The notes beneath the pieces were generated by a model, which was not told where the DNA came from, ran no database searches, and saw nothing but the letters and a program-made list of their open reading frames with translations. The translations under genes were made by a program, and so were the position numbers. Shown here in pieces: positions 51,804 through 61,074 of a stretch of DNA of 64,000 bases. This DNA comes from JAPLUA01 sp964625855 (GTDB taxonomy: Bacteria; Verrucomicrobiota; Verrucomicrobiia; Limisphaerales; UBA8199): positions 26,053 to 90,052 of the forward strand of contig CAZVFC010000037.1 in assembly GCA_964625855.1 (NCBI GenBank), in the 5' to 3' direction. Every line of letters starts with the position of its first letter. Positions within the stretch are counted from its first letter, which is position 1.

Positions 51804-52877
51804 GTGTTCATCCGGTTCCTGACCATCCTGATTATGACGCTTTCCGCCCACGCCGGCGCTCGCCTGCCTGACACCCTGGTCCCCAGGCTCGACGCCCTGT
51901 TCAAGGACTTCAACCAGCCCGGCGCACCCGGCGCCAGCGTGATGATCATCCAGAACGGCAAGGTCTTGCTCGGTAAAAGCTACGGTTTCGCCAATGTCGA
52001 AGAGAGCATCCCCTGCACCCCTGACACCAACTTCCGTCTCGCCTCGGTCACCAAGCAGTTCACCGCCATGTCGGTGCTGATCCTGGTCCAACGCAAGCAG
52101 CTCTCGCTCGATGAGCGGCTGACTGATTTCTTTCCTGAATTTCCCGCCTGTGGCCGCCAGATCACTGTCCGGCACCTGTTGACCCACGTCTCCGGCCTGC
52201 TCGATTACGAAGACCTTATCCCGAAGGGCACGGAGATTCCTGTGCTGGATCGCGACGTGTTGCGTCTGCTGCTGCAACAGGATAAAACCTACTTCCCGCC
52301 CGGCACGAAGTACCGCTACAGCAATTCCGCCTACGCTCTGCTGGCGCTAATCGTCGAAGCGCGCTCAGGCAATACCTTTGCCCGGTTCCTGCAAGAGAAC
52401 ATCTTCCGGTCACTGAAGATGAACCACACGCTGGCCTACGAGCAGGGGCTGTCGATTGTGCCCAACCGCGCGTATGGTTACTCGCCCGACGCGGGCGGCT
52501 TCAAGCGCACTGACCAAAGCCTGACCAGTTCCGTGCTCGGCGACGGCGGCATCTACTCATCGGTCGCGGACCTTTGCCGGTGGGATCAGGGGCTCTACAC
52601 CGGCAAGCTCATTACCCGCAAGATGCTCACGCTCGCCTTCACGCCCGGCCCGGCCACTCAGCACCCCGATACTGGCTACGGTTTCGGCTGGTATATCGGC
52701 CAGTATCGCGGCCTCCGCGAAATCTGGCATAGCGGCACCACCATTGGGTTCACCACGCGCATCGCCCGCTTCCCGGATAGGAAGTTCACCGTCATCATCC
52801 TCACCAACCGTGACGAAGCCAGGATTGCCGAGTTCCCACACCGCATCGCGGACTGGCTCCTTTTCTCTTCCCCGTGA
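51804..52877 (+). CDS. exported serine hydrolase (beta-lactamase/PBP class C family)
   Basis: 357 residues from a GTG at 51804 with a signal peptide (MFIRFLTILIMTLSAHA); an ATG at 51834 would shorten it. Class C motifs: S81-x-x-K84 (LASVTKQFTAM), Y-x-N in KYRYSNSAYALL, and HSGT (IWHSGTTIGF). The family contains DD-peptidases, esterases and beta-lactamases; without the AmpC-specific context it is more likely an esterase or peptidase. Directly downstream are two short tandem arrays. Confidence 0.92.
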   Translation: MFIRFLTILIMTLSAHAGARLPDTLVPRLDALFKDFNQPGAPGASVMIIQNGKVLLGKSYGFANVEESIPCTPDTNFRLASVTKQFTAMSVLILVQRKQLSLDERLTDFFPEFPACGRQITVRHLLTHVSGLLDYEDLIPKGTEIPVLDRDVLRLLLQQDKTYFPPGTKYRYSNSAYALLALIVEARSGNTFARFLQENIFRSLKMNHTLAYEQGLSIVPNRAYGYSPDAGGFKRTDQSLTSSVLGDGGIYSSVADLCRWDQGLYTGKLITRKMLTLAFTPGPATQHPDTGYGFGWYIGQYRGLREIWHSGTTIGFTTRIARFPDRKFTVIILTNRDEARIAEFPHRIADWLLFSSP

Positions 52878-52887
52878 ACCCGGGTAA

Positions 52888-52922
52888 CATCCAACGTCCA
52901 ACATCGAACATCCGACATCCAA
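52888..52922. repeat. 7-bp tandem array, 5 units (CATCCAA)
   Basis: CATCCAA CGTCCAA CATCGAA CATCCGA CATCCAA run without gaps from 52888 to 52922, 11 bp after the serine hydrolase stop. Confidence 0.85.
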
Positions 52923-53043
52923 GACTTGCCCTGGCGGCATCGGTTTGAAGTTGGATGGCCCAGGACAGCCGTCGCGCCCTGGCTGCCCGCGGGGGGGCAC
53001 GGTGAGGACATGGGGATTGCAGGGAGAGGCCGCGGCGTGGGGC

Positions 53044-53098
53044 TATATGTCTTCTATATGGCCGCTATATGGCGGGTATATGGTTGGTATATGGTTTA
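53044..53098. repeat. 11-bp tandem array, 5 units (TATATGG core)
   Basis: TATATG recurs at 53044, 53055, 53066, 53077 and 53088, exactly 11 bp apart (TATATGTCTTC, TATATGGCCGC, TATATGGCGGG, TATATGGTTGG, TATATGGTTTA). It abuts the 3' end of the minus-strand gene ending at 53096. Confidence 0.85.
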
Positions 53099-53728
53099 TT
53101 GGGTTTTCTGCACGTTGTCCTGGTCCTCCTCGTCCGGAACGACGGCGCTGGTGACCTGGAACAGCTTCCCCATATAGTCCTGCATTTGCTGAATGCGGAC
53201 GAAGATCTTCTTCCCGACCGGTGGCAGGCCGTACTTGGCTACGTAGAGTCTGGTGATGTCGCAAATCCCGCGAACCGGGGGCGGCAGGGGACCGATGCGG
53301 ACGAACTTGTTCCAGGTCATTACGCCCGGGTTGCAAGGATGCCAACTGGAAACCATCACGCCGAACGGATCGCCCCCGGACACCTTGAGCTTGAGGCTGA
53401 TTCGGCGCGCGCGGTTGGTGATGATGAGCTTCGCCAAGGGCAGAGGAACGTAGGTCCCTTCCTGGGGCGGGTCTTGTAGCAAAGGGAGCCTGAGGGCGAG
53501 TCGGCAGGAATTGACTCTGAAGAAGAGCCGGCGCCCATTGCGCAGATGCAGTCGGGTGGCGCGGCCACCGCGTCGGTTCTTGCGCGCCCTCTCCCCCCAG
53601 GCTTGCCGCTGCTCGTCCGCCAGCGCGTTCCACGCCGCCGCGAGAATCGAGGTCTCCGACTGCACGCGGAGTTGCTCACCTGTGGGGCCTTTTGTACGTA
53701 ATCCAGTCCTGTTCTGCCTACCGGCCAT
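53096..53728 (-). CDS. conserved-looking hypothetical protein
   Basis: 210 residues starting MAGRQNRTGLRTKGPTGEQL. Basic N-terminal third (AWGERARKNRRGGRATRLH), then a folded domain with beta character (YVPLPLAKLIITNRARRISL, GVMVSSWHPCNPGVMTWNKF, DITRLYVAKYG, GKKIFVRIQQMQDYMG). No signal peptide or membrane helix. I do not recognise a family. The C-terminal acidic tail (EEDQDNVQKTQ) ends at the edge of the TATATGG array. It is alone on the minus strand between two plus-strand genes. Confidence 0.65.
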   Translation of the reverse strand: MAGRQNRTGLRTKGPTGEQLRVQSETSILAAAWNALADEQRQAWGERARKNRRGGRATRLHLRNGRRLFFRVNSCRLALRLPLLQDPPQEGTYVPLPLAKLIITNRARRISLKLKVSGGDPFGVMVSSWHPCNPGVMTWNKFVRIGPLPPPVRGICDITRLYVAKYGLPPVGKKIFVRIQQMQDYMGKLFQVTSAVVPDEEDQDNVQKTQ

Positions 53729-54020
53729 AGCGGCTCCTCCGGTCGAGCGTGTGGGCGGGCTGGCCGAGATTCAGGACATGGCGTCGTCTCATAGGGCGTT
53801 GTCGCTTCAGTTTTCAGTTGGCCAGGTCGGCGGCCTGATTCCCCCGCCACGCGCCAGTGTCAGGCCGCTCATGTTCCTGCACCCACTGAATGATTGAGGA
53901 TAGTATTAGACTACGGAGCGCTTCAATTCAATGGGCAAAGGCGGTGCAACCATCCGATTAGACCTTGCTCAGCGTACGCGTCTGGCCATCGGAGCTCCGA
54001 CATGTTAGAAGCCTTGTCGC

Positions 54021-56585
54021 ATGAGCATGAAGTTGAGCCCAAGCCTGCCCGCTATTCGCCTCTGCTTGCTATTAGCAGTTGCTGCGTCCGTTCTTCCCCT
54101 CCGCCCTGCCTCAGCCGCTGAGCGGTTCCCCTTTGTCGTGCCCGGTGATGATGCCACGCCGTCGGCCACCGATTTCTCAGGGCTTTCCACCAACGCTGCT
54201 GGAGCCGATGGTTTTGTGCGCATCCAGGACGGCCACTTTTTCGCCGGACCCAACCGTCTGAGGATCTGGGGGGTGAACCTCTGTTTCGGCGGCAATTTCC
54301 CGGCCCACGCGGACGCCGAGAAGGTCGCCGCGCACCTGGCCAAGCTGGGCGTCAACGGCGTGCGGATGCACCACCATGACACCGCCGCCTCGCCCCGCGG
54401 GATCTGGGGCCCGGTGGTCGGCGGGCGGCGGACGTTGGACCCGGTCATGCTCGACCGGCAGGACTATCTACTGGACCAACTGCACCGGCACGGTATCTAC
54501 GCCAACCTCAATCTCCACGTAGGGCGTGCCTTCACTTCGGCGGAGGGTTTCACCGCCAAGGACCTTCCCAATGCGGTGCGCTACGACAAGTACCTGCTCT
54601 ACTTCGAGCCCCGCATGCGCGCGCTGTTCAAGGACTTCTGCCGCGAGTACTTGACGCACACCAACAAATACCGCGGCCTGTCGCGCGCGGCTGATCCGGG
54701 CATTGCCCTGATCGAACTGAGCAACGAGAACTCCTTCAGCAAGCTCGGGCCCGACATTGCCGCGAAGCTGCCGGAGCCTTACCGCGGCGAGTTCAAGCAG
54801 CAATGGAACCGCTGGCTGGCCGGGCGCTACTCCTCGACGGACGCCTTGAAGCAGGCCTGGGGCGCGACGCTTGAACTCCCGGGGCCATACCTCATGGAAT
54901 CCGCGAAATGGCAGGAAGACCTGGGAGGATGGCGGCTGCACCAGAGCGCGCAGTTCCCGGTGAAGGCTCTATTTGGGCAACCCGGCCCTCAACCGGAGCT
55001 TCGAGCGCTGCGCCTTGAAATCCAGAAGGCCGCCGCCGAACTGCATCTGCAAGAACTCCAATTGCCGAACCTTGACCTCGAACCCTCCCGCACCTACACG
55101 CTCTCCTTCTGGATCAAGGCCGATGCCGCCCGATCCGCATTTGTGGATGTCTCCAACCAAGGCCCCGACAACTGGCAAGGTGTAGGTCTGGCCGAAACCG
55201 TCCCGGCCGGGCCGCAGTGGACGCTGGTCACGCGCGTGTTCCGCAGCGCCGATAAGATCCCCGGCAAGGTGCGCATTTGCTTCAAGTTCGGCGGGAACGC
55301 CACGGCCTTCTCGCTGTCCGCCGTGCGCTTGCAGCGAGGCGGCGAGTTCATCGTCGTGCCGGCCGGGCAAAGCGTCGAGAAGGGTGACTTGGAAATCCCA
55401 GGGGCCAGTTGGTGCGAAGCCGCGCGCCGGCACGCGCGCCAGTTCATGGCCGACACGGAGAAGGGCTTTATTCGCGAGTTGACCGACTTTCTCAAGCAGG
55501 ACCTCGGCGTGCGCGTGCCGATCACGGCCTCGCAGATCACGTATCACGGCGCGGAGATCGTGGCGGATACGTGCGATTACGCCGACATTCACGCCTATTG
55601 GCAGCATCCGCACTTCCCCGGCCGGCCCTGGGACTCGGCGAATTGGACCATCCGTAACACGCCGATGGAACAAGCGCCGGAAGCCGACAGCCTCCTCAGC
55701 CGCGCGCCGTGGCGACTCGTGGATCGCCCCTTCACCCTCTCGGAATGGAATATACCGGACCCGAACGATTATGCCGCCAGCACGGTGCCCTTCGCGGCGA
55801 TGGTGGCGGCCTTGCAGGACTGGGACGGTGTCTTCTTCTTCGACTATCACAGCAGCCAGGAGGGCTGGGATACCGACCGCATGCGCGGCTACTTTTCCTT
55901 CAACGGCCAACCCGTGAAGCTCGCGCTGCTCAGCGCCTGCGCCAATCTCTATCGGCGCGCCGACCTGAAACCGCTACCAGACGTGGCCGCCGGCACGTTG
56001 CGTGAGATGTTGCCGGCAACGCTCGGTCTGAGCCATCGGATCGGCATTGATCCCAAGCCGACCCTTCCTGCCACCAAATCTGCGCCTGCCGAGCAGCGTC
56101 TTGAGAGCCCCGACGGGCGCGCCGTGTGGGATGCCCGCGACCGCAGCCGGGCGCACGTGCTGATCAACACGCCCAATTCGCGCGCCGTGTGGGGCCTCGT
56201 CGCCGGGCAGAAGTTCGACTTGGGGGGAATCCAGCTCTCGCTTGGCGCCATCGAGCACGACTATGCGGCGCTAATCCTCACCAGCCTCGACGGCAAGCCG
56301 CTGGAGACCGCAACCCGCATACTTCTGGCGGCCGTCGGCTCCGCCGAGAACCAGGGCATGGTCTGGAATGACACCCGCACCTCCGTCAGCAACAAGTGGG
56401 GCACCGGCCCGACCCTCGTCAACGGCATCCCGGCGGAAGTGACGCTGCCATTCCGGGTTAAAAGCGTCCAAGCGCTCGACAGCCGCGGTCAACCCCAAGC
56501 CGCGGTGCCCGTCCGCGTTGCAGGAAACACCTCCCGCTTCACGATCGGCCCGGAGCATCGCACGCTTTGGTACGAGATCAAGTGA
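54021..56585 (+). CDS. secreted glycoside hydrolase, clan GH-A (GH5-like)
   Basis: 854 residues; signal peptide about 1-33. A TIM-barrel region has FAGPNRLRIWGVNLCFGGNF (about 74-93), LGVNGVRMHHHD, and the acid/base E236 in IELSNENSFS after strand 4. The putative nucleophile Glu is in PFTLSEWNIPDPNDY near residue 575. Between them, about residues 310-465, is an inserted beta-sandwich domain resembling a CBM (ELHLQELQLPNLDLEPSRTY), splitting the barrel. The C-terminal ~200 residues are beta-rich. Substrate (a beta-linked plant or algal polysaccharide) cannot be set. No sugar-utilisation genes adjoin. Confidence 0.85.
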   Translation: MSMKLSPSLPAIRLCLLLAVAASVLPLRPASAAERFPFVVPGDDATPSATDFSGLSTNAAGADGFVRIQDGHFFAGPNRLRIWGVNLCFGGNFPAHADAEKVAAHLAKLGVNGVRMHHHDTAASPRGIWGPVVGGRRTLDPVMLDRQDYLLDQLHRHGIYANLNLHVGRAFTSAEGFTAKDLPNAVRYDKYLLYFEPRMRALFKDFCREYLTHTNKYRGLSRAADPGIALIELSNENSFSKLGPDIAAKLPEPYRGEFKQQWNRWLAGRYSSTDALKQAWGATLELPGPYLMESAKWQEDLGGWRLHQSAQFPVKALFGQPGPQPELRALRLEIQKAAAELHLQELQLPNLDLEPSRTYTLSFWIKADAARSAFVDVSNQGPDNWQGVGLAETVPAGPQWTLVTRVFRSADKIPGKVRICFKFGGNATAFSLSAVRLQRGGEFIVVPAGQSVEKGDLEIPGASWCEAARRHARQFMADTEKGFIRELTDFLKQDLGVRVPITASQITYHGAEIVADTCDYADIHAYWQHPHFPGRPWDSANWTIRNTPMEQAPEADSLLSRAPWRLVDRPFTLSEWNIPDPNDYAASTVPFAAMVAALQDWDGVFFFDYHSSQEGWDTDRMRGYFSFNGQPVKLALLSACANLYRRADLKPLPDVAAGTLREMLPATLGLSHRIGIDPKPTLPATKSAPAEQRLESPDGRAVWDARDRSRAHVLINTPNSRAVWGLVAGQKFDLGGIQLSLGAIEHDYAALILTSLDGKPLETATRILLAAVGSAENQGMVWNDTRTSVSNKWGTGPTLVNGIPAEVTLPFRVKSVQALDSRGQPQAAVPVRVAGNTSRFTIGPEHRTLWYEIK

Positions 56586-56778
56586 TGCGCTGACCCCGTC
56601 CGCTTTTCACAGTTCACCCAGTAGAACATCGGCACCGCCGTCGCCGCTCGCGGGAGGGAGAGACTTTGTTGGGCCGGGAGCAGCACGTGCTCATGGCCGG
56701 GGCTTTGCGCGAGCCGCATCTACGCGCCGTTGCACGGGGAAATCTATGGTGGGGGCGGCGTTTCGGCTGAGAAATGAG

Positions 56779-56801
56779 ACGGCCGCCCATTGGGCGGCCG
56801 T
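56779..56801. terminator. intrinsic-terminator-like hairpin between convergent genes
   Basis: ACGGCCGCCC pairs perfectly with GGGCGGCCGT around a 3-nt loop (ATT), followed by TAGTCTTCATGG. It lies between the glycosidase gene and the sugar dehydrogenase gene, which converge, and could act for both strands. The remaining 303-bp gap shows no gene. Confidence 0.65.
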
Positions 56802-56888
56802 AGTCTTCATGGTCTGTGGCAGGTTCTGTTAGCCGGGTGGGGACGTCTGGTCTCTATTCACCAATGCAGTCCTGCTTGTTCGCCTTGC

Positions 56889-58175
56889 TCAGGCCTTCCA
56901 GAGCTGGCCCGGGCGCGTGGCAAAGCCGGCCAGGGAGTTGCGAGTGTCCACGATGGTCTGGGCCCAGTCCACCAGTTCCTGATAGTCCACCTCTCTGTGG
57001 TTGGTGGCAATCAGCACCAGGTCGAACGAGCTGATGGTGTCCTTGTCCCATTGGACAGATTTGGTGCCGGTCCAGCGCGCATGCTCGCGGGTGGGGCGGA
57101 TGACCGGCACGTAGGGATCATAGTAGGAGACTTTGGCGCCGCGCTCGCTCAGCATTTCCATCAGCACATAGCTGGGCGATTCCCGTTCATCGTCAACGTT
57201 CGGTTTGTAAGCAAGCCCCAGGACAAGAATGCTGCTGCCCTTGATGGCCTTCTGGCGGTCGTTCAGAGCGTCCGCCACGCGATGCACAACGTAGGACGGC
57301 ATGGAGGTGTTGATCTCGCCAGCCAGCTCGATAAAGCGGGTGTTTTGGCCATACTCCCGGGCCTTCCAGGTCAGGTAAAAGGGATCAATCGGGATGCAAT
57401 GCCCGCCCAGCCCGGGTCCAGGGTAGAACGGCATGAAACCGAAGGGTTTGGTCTTGGCCGCATTGATGACCTCCCATACGTCAATGCCCATGGCGCTATA
57501 GACCATCTTCAGTTCGTTGACCAGCGCGATGTTCACTCCACGAAACGTGTTTTCCAGAAGCTTGGTAGCCTCCGCCGCACGGCACGAGGAGACGGGCACG
57601 ACGATCTTGACCGCCTTGGAGTAGAGCGCCATGGCTTTCTCGAGACAGACCGGCGTATAGCCGCCGACCACCTTCGGGATGACTCCCACCTTGCTGTCGG
57701 GGTTGCCGGGGTCTTCACGCTCGGGCGAAAAGGCCAGGTGAAAGTCCCGGCCGGCTTCCAGACCGGAACCGACCTCGAGCACCTGGCGTAAGTCTTCGTC
57801 GGTGGTGCCGGGATAGGTAGTGGATTCGAGAACCACGAGCGTCCCTTTCTGGAGGTAGCGCGCGATACTGCGGCCGGTATCAAGGATGAACGAGATGTCG
57901 GGCTCACGATTCTTGTTCAGGGGCGTTGGGACACAGATAATCACTGCGTCTACTTCGCGGATGCGGCCGAAGTCCGTCGAGGCATAGAACATGCCAGATT
58001 TCACGACTTCAGCTACCGCCGACGAAGGGATATGTTTGATGTAGCTCTTCCCCTGGTGGAGAGCGTCCACCTTCGCGGCATCCACATCCAGTCCCAGCAC
58101 GTTCACCCCCGAGCGGGCAAACTGCAGTGACAACGGAAGCCCGACATAACCGAGACCTACTACGGCTGTTTTCAT
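56889..58175 (-). CDS. UDP-N-acetylglucosamine-type 6-dehydrogenase (WbpA/WecC family)
   Basis: 428 residues. The NAD fold starts at the N-terminus (AVVGLGYVGLPLSLQFA), the catalytic Cys is C260 in GPGLGGHCIPIDPFY, with a Lys-bearing helix before it and the family end domain ILVLGLAYKPNVDDERESPS. It oxidises the C6 of a UDP-amino sugar to the uronic acid with two NAD+. The PIDPFYLTWKA context is the WbpA/TviB type rather than UDP-glucose dehydrogenase. It is the last gene of the four-gene minus-strand set and would supply the uronic acid used by WbpB and WbpD homologues before it. Confidence 0.9.
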   Translation of the reverse strand: MKTAVVGLGYVGLPLSLQFARSGVNVLGLDVDAAKVDALHQGKSYIKHIPSSAVAEVVKSGMFYASTDFGRIREVDAVIICVPTPLNKNREPDISFILDTGRSIARYLQKGTLVVLESTTYPGTTDEDLRQVLEVGSGLEAGRDFHLAFSPEREDPGNPDSKVGVIPKVVGGYTPVCLEKAMALYSKAVKIVVPVSSCRAAEATKLLENTFRGVNIALVNELKMVYSAMGIDVWEVINAAKTKPFGFMPFYPGPGLGGHCIPIDPFYLTWKAREYGQNTRFIELAGEINTSMPSYVVHRVADALNDRQKAIKGSSILVLGLAYKPNVDDERESPSYVLMEMLSERGAKVSYYDPYVPVIRPTREHARWTGTKSVQWDKDTISSFDLVLIATNHREVDYQELVDWAQTIVDTRNSLAGFATRPGQLWKA

Positions 58176-58205
58176 AGGAAGGGAACCTGCATGCGCACCT
58201 GCGCG

Positions 58206-58697
58206 TTATTCGGATCCCGCACGACGAAGAACGCGCGCAGGGTTGCCGGCAACGATGGCCCCGTCGGGAATGTCTTTCGTCACCACGCTGCCCGCTCCCA
58301 CGATGGATCGTTCCCCGACCGTTACCCCGCAGAGGATGGTGGCTCCCGATCCGATGGAAGCTCCCCGCTTGACCGTAGTCGGAACACACTTCCAATCGCT
58401 CTCGGCTTGCAGCGCCCCCTCCGCATTGGTCGCGCGTGGGAAGCGATCGTTGATAAAGGTCACACCGTGGCCGATAAACACCTCATCCTCCAGCGTCACA
58501 CCCTCGCAAAGGAAGCTGTGGCTGGAGACTTTGCACCGGTTCCCGACGCGCGCGCCCTTTTGAATCTCCACAAACGCGCCGATCTTGACGTCATCCCCGA
58601 TCTCACAGCCATAGAGGTTGGTGAAAGCGAATATTTTCACCCCCTTGCCCAACTTCACGTCCGGGGCGATGCGTTGAAAGAGCTCCGGGTTGATCAT
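58206..58697 (-). CDS. left-handed beta-helix acetyltransferase (WbpD-like)
   Basis: 163 residues from the ATG at 58697, which overlaps the stop of the oxidoreductase gene as ATGA. Hexapeptide repeats run through the protein (GKGVKIFAFTNLYGCEIG, VKIGAFVEIQKGARVGNRCK, IGSGATILCGVTVGERSIVG), ending AIVAGNPARVLRR. The conserved His pattern (SHSFLCEGVTLEDEVFIGHG) fits WbpD/WlbB-type sugar N-acetyltransferases that acetylate the 3-amino group of UDP-2-acetamido-3-amino-glucuronate. An in-frame start to 58745 is less likely. Confidence 0.9.
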   Translation of the reverse strand: MINPELFQRIAPDVKLGKGVKIFAFTNLYGCEIGDDVKIGAFVEIQKGARVGNRCKVSSHSFLCEGVTLEDEVFIGHGVTFINDRFPRATNAEGALQAESDWKCVPTTVKRGASIGSGATILCGVTVGERSIVGAGSVVTKDIPDGAIVAGNPARVLRRAGSE

Positions 58698-59830
58698 GCC
58701 GCCACCCTGCTGCGGTTCGGGTCCGCCACAGTCGCGGCCCCGCAACCATTGCCGTCGCCGTTGCCGTTGCCGTTTCCAGAGCCGTTATTCCACTGGGTGA
58801 CCGCGCCAATCGCCACGGATGAACCCTGTTGCCGCAGTGATTCTCCGGCAGCTTCAAGGATCCGCACCACGTCAAGCCCCAGGCGGCCCCCGGTGATCGG
58901 CGTGCATCGCTCGCGAATGCATTCCAGGAAATGTTGGCACTCGAGCTTCAGCGGTTCGTCCTGCTTGATGTAAGGCACGTAGGCGTCGCCGTAATGGTAG
59001 GAATAGGTGAACTCAGCGAACGTGTCGTAATGAGGCGGCACTTCGACACGGGCGTCATAGATCTTGAGCTTCTCCAGCGGTTCGGTGTCATCATAGACGA
59101 TCATTCGCTGCGAACCGACCACTGTCATCTGCCGGACTTTCTTGGGGTCAAGCCAGCTATTATGGATGAAGGCGCACCGGTTCTTGGGGAACGTCAAATA
59201 CATCATGGTCACGTCCTCGATCCCCCGGGTCACGTGGCTGCTACCCTGGCAGGATACGCTGACGGGAAGTTCATCCAGAAGGTGCAGAACGATGGAAATG
59301 TCATGCGGCGCAAGATCCCACGCCACGTTGATGTCCTTCTGGAAGAGGCCCAGATTCAGGCGGCGCGCAGCGATGTACTGAACTTCGCCGATGTCGCCCG
59401 CATCAATGATCTCCTTCATGCGCCGCACCGCCGGCGAAAAGAGGAAGGTGTGGCCCACCATCAGCACCAAGCCCTTGTGCTCCGCAAACGCCACCAACTC
59501 CTCGGCCTCAGCCTCGGTGCGTGCCATGGGCTTCTCGATAAAGACATGTTTGCCCGCGCTCAGACTTGCCCGCGCCATCTCATAGTGTGAATGCACGGGC
59601 GTGGCGATGACGATTGCGTCCAGGTCCGCGCCATTCAACAAGTCTTCGAAGCGGTTGGTCGTGGCCACACCCGGGTGCAGCCGCTGCATGTGACTGAGCC
59701 GCTTTTGACTCATGTCACAGATCATCTCGAGTTGACATTCCGGGGATTGCCGCAGGTTGCGGATCAGGTTTGGCCCCCAGTAGCCACACCCCACGACACC
59801 GACCTTTGTTATCTCCTTCGTAGCTTTCAT
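58694..59830 (-). CDS. Gfo/Idh/MocA-family oxidoreductase (WbpB/WlbA-like)
   Basis: 378 residues. A Rossmann fold begins at GVVGCGYWGPNLIRNLRQ, with the EKPMART catalytic-Lys region at about 100 and a His-bearing segment (WDLAPHDISIVLHLLDELPV). In the diacetamido-uronic pathway the WbpB homologue oxidises the C3 of UDP-GlcNAcA for later transamination. The C-terminal ~30 residues are a low-complexity tail (NGSGNGNGNGDGNGCG) encoded by hexamer-like repeats. It overlaps genes on both sides by 4 bp. Confidence 0.88.
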   Translation of the reverse strand: MKATKEITKVGVVGCGYWGPNLIRNLRQSPECQLEMICDMSQKRLSHMQRLHPGVATTNRFEDLLNGADLDAIVIATPVHSHYEMARASLSAGKHVFIEKPMARTEAEAEELVAFAEHKGLVLMVGHTFLFSPAVRRMKEIIDAGDIGEVQYIAARRLNLGLFQKDINVAWDLAPHDISIVLHLLDELPVSVSCQGSSHVTRGIEDVTMMYLTFPKNRCAFIHNSWLDPKKVRQMTVVGSQRMIVYDDTEPLEKLKIYDARVEVPPHYDTFAEFTYSYHYGDAYVPYIKQDEPLKLECQHFLECIRERCTPITGGRLGLDVVRILEAAGESLRQQGSSVAIGAVTQWNNGSGNGNGNGDGNGCGAATVADPNRSRVAA

Positions 59831-60561
59831 AATGGATACGGTTCAACCGACTTTCTCAAACCTGCCCCAGCTACCGCTGCCTGTTGCCGCCTCGACGCGC
59901 GCGTATCCAGGCATTGGCTCCAAAGGGCGGGCACAGTCTTCAGGATGATCTTCACGTCCAGCCAGAAGCTCGAACGCCTCGCGTACTCGATGTCGAGGCA
60001 GATCATCTGATTAAAAGTCGTGCGGTTCTTTCCGCTCACCTGCCAGAGCCCCGTCAGCCCGGGCACGGCGTCAAAACGTCTGCGCTGCCAAGGCTGGTAG
60101 TTTTCATACTCGTAGGGGATGCAGGGGCGCGGCCCCACGAAGCTCATCTCACCCCGGAGGATGTTGATGATCTGCGGCAACTCGTCCAGACCAGTGGCTC
60201 GCAACGCGGCTCCGAACGGAATCAGCCTCGGGTCATTACGCGCATCGAGCTTGGTCATCGGGACTTCACTCGTCATCAGATTACGGGTGTGGCCTCGATG
60301 CGATTCGCTGTCCGCATTCACATGCATGGTGCGAAACTTGTAGCAGGTGAACTCGCGCCCTTGGTGACCGATGCGTTTCTGTCGGAACAGGACCGGCCCG
60401 CGTGAGCCGCAGACCACCGCCAGGGTCACGGCGGCACCGACTATGAGCAAGCCCGGCAACAGCACAATGATCAGCGACAAATCCAGAAACCGCTTCCACG
60501 CCGGAAGCCCTGCCGTTTGTTGTCGTCGCTCCATGCTCGTGCTAACGTCCTGCTTTTCCAT
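59827..60561 (-). CDS. initiating sugar transferase (undecaprenyl-phosphate sugar phosphotransferase)
   Basis: 244 residues. One N-terminal membrane helix (about 24-50, LSLIIVLLPGLLIVGAAVTL) is followed by the bacterial sugar transferase core: RQKRIGHQGREFTCYKFRTM, ALRATGLDELPQIINILRGE, MSFVGPRPCIPYEYENYQPW and GLTGLWQVSGKNRTTF. It transfers a sugar-1-phosphate to undecaprenyl phosphate to begin a repeat unit. It is the first gene of the minus-strand polysaccharide set. The full-length PCP-type extra helices of WcaJ are missing, so it is the short (PglC/WbaP-core) form. Confidence 0.92.
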   Translation of the reverse strand: MEKQDVSTSMERRQQTAGLPAWKRFLDLSLIIVLLPGLLIVGAAVTLAVVCGSRGPVLFRQKRIGHQGREFTCYKFRTMHVNADSESHRGHTRNLMTSEVPMTKLDARNDPRLIPFGAALRATGLDELPQIINILRGEMSFVGPRPCIPYEYENYQPWQRRRFDAVPGLTGLWQVSGKNRTTFNQMICLDIEYARRSSFWLDVKIILKTVPALWSQCLDTRASRRQQAAVAGAGLRKSVEPYPL

Positions 60562-61074
60562 AAATCAATCCGCCGCGCCCTGCATACGGCACACCGAGGC
60601 ACTGCTCCGCCGCTACCTCCTGTGCATCCACACGGCCGACGTCGCTCGCCGCCAAACCCAACCCGTCAGACTTCTTCATGTTCGCTTGCTTCACACCATT
60701 CTCCGAGCCGCGACTTCCGCTCTGCTCGCTTCCACTGCAGCCGACTGACCGCTTGTAGCGGTTTGCCCCCGCCGGGAAAACCCGCCAGGCAACCGACCGT
60801 GTCATCATCGGCCACCACCAGAAAACCGCAATTCCACTGAATACGGATGGACTGTCGGTGGAACTACGGACAAGTCTCTGGGGCAAAGTCCTACAGGCTG
60901 AGTCCGAAGCGATTAGGGTCGCGACGCTGTGCTGCGTCGCCCACGACGGGCGGGCCAGTTGACGGGCACCAGGCCCGGGATCTGAGCGGCTGAACACCCT
61001 AACCCGTGGACTGGGTCCATTGTCAGAGCAGAAAGTTCTCGAAAAGCGCCGCGGACCACTGCAAGGTTCCGCGC
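60562..61074. other. 513-bp divergent intergenic region
   Basis: It separates the divergent sugar transferase and HzsA-like genes. I see no credible gene: a minus-strand open frame of 230 codons exists but has skewed composition (Arg/Ser/Gly) and no homologous-looking segment. It must hold the promoters of both flanking genes. Confidence 0.55.
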
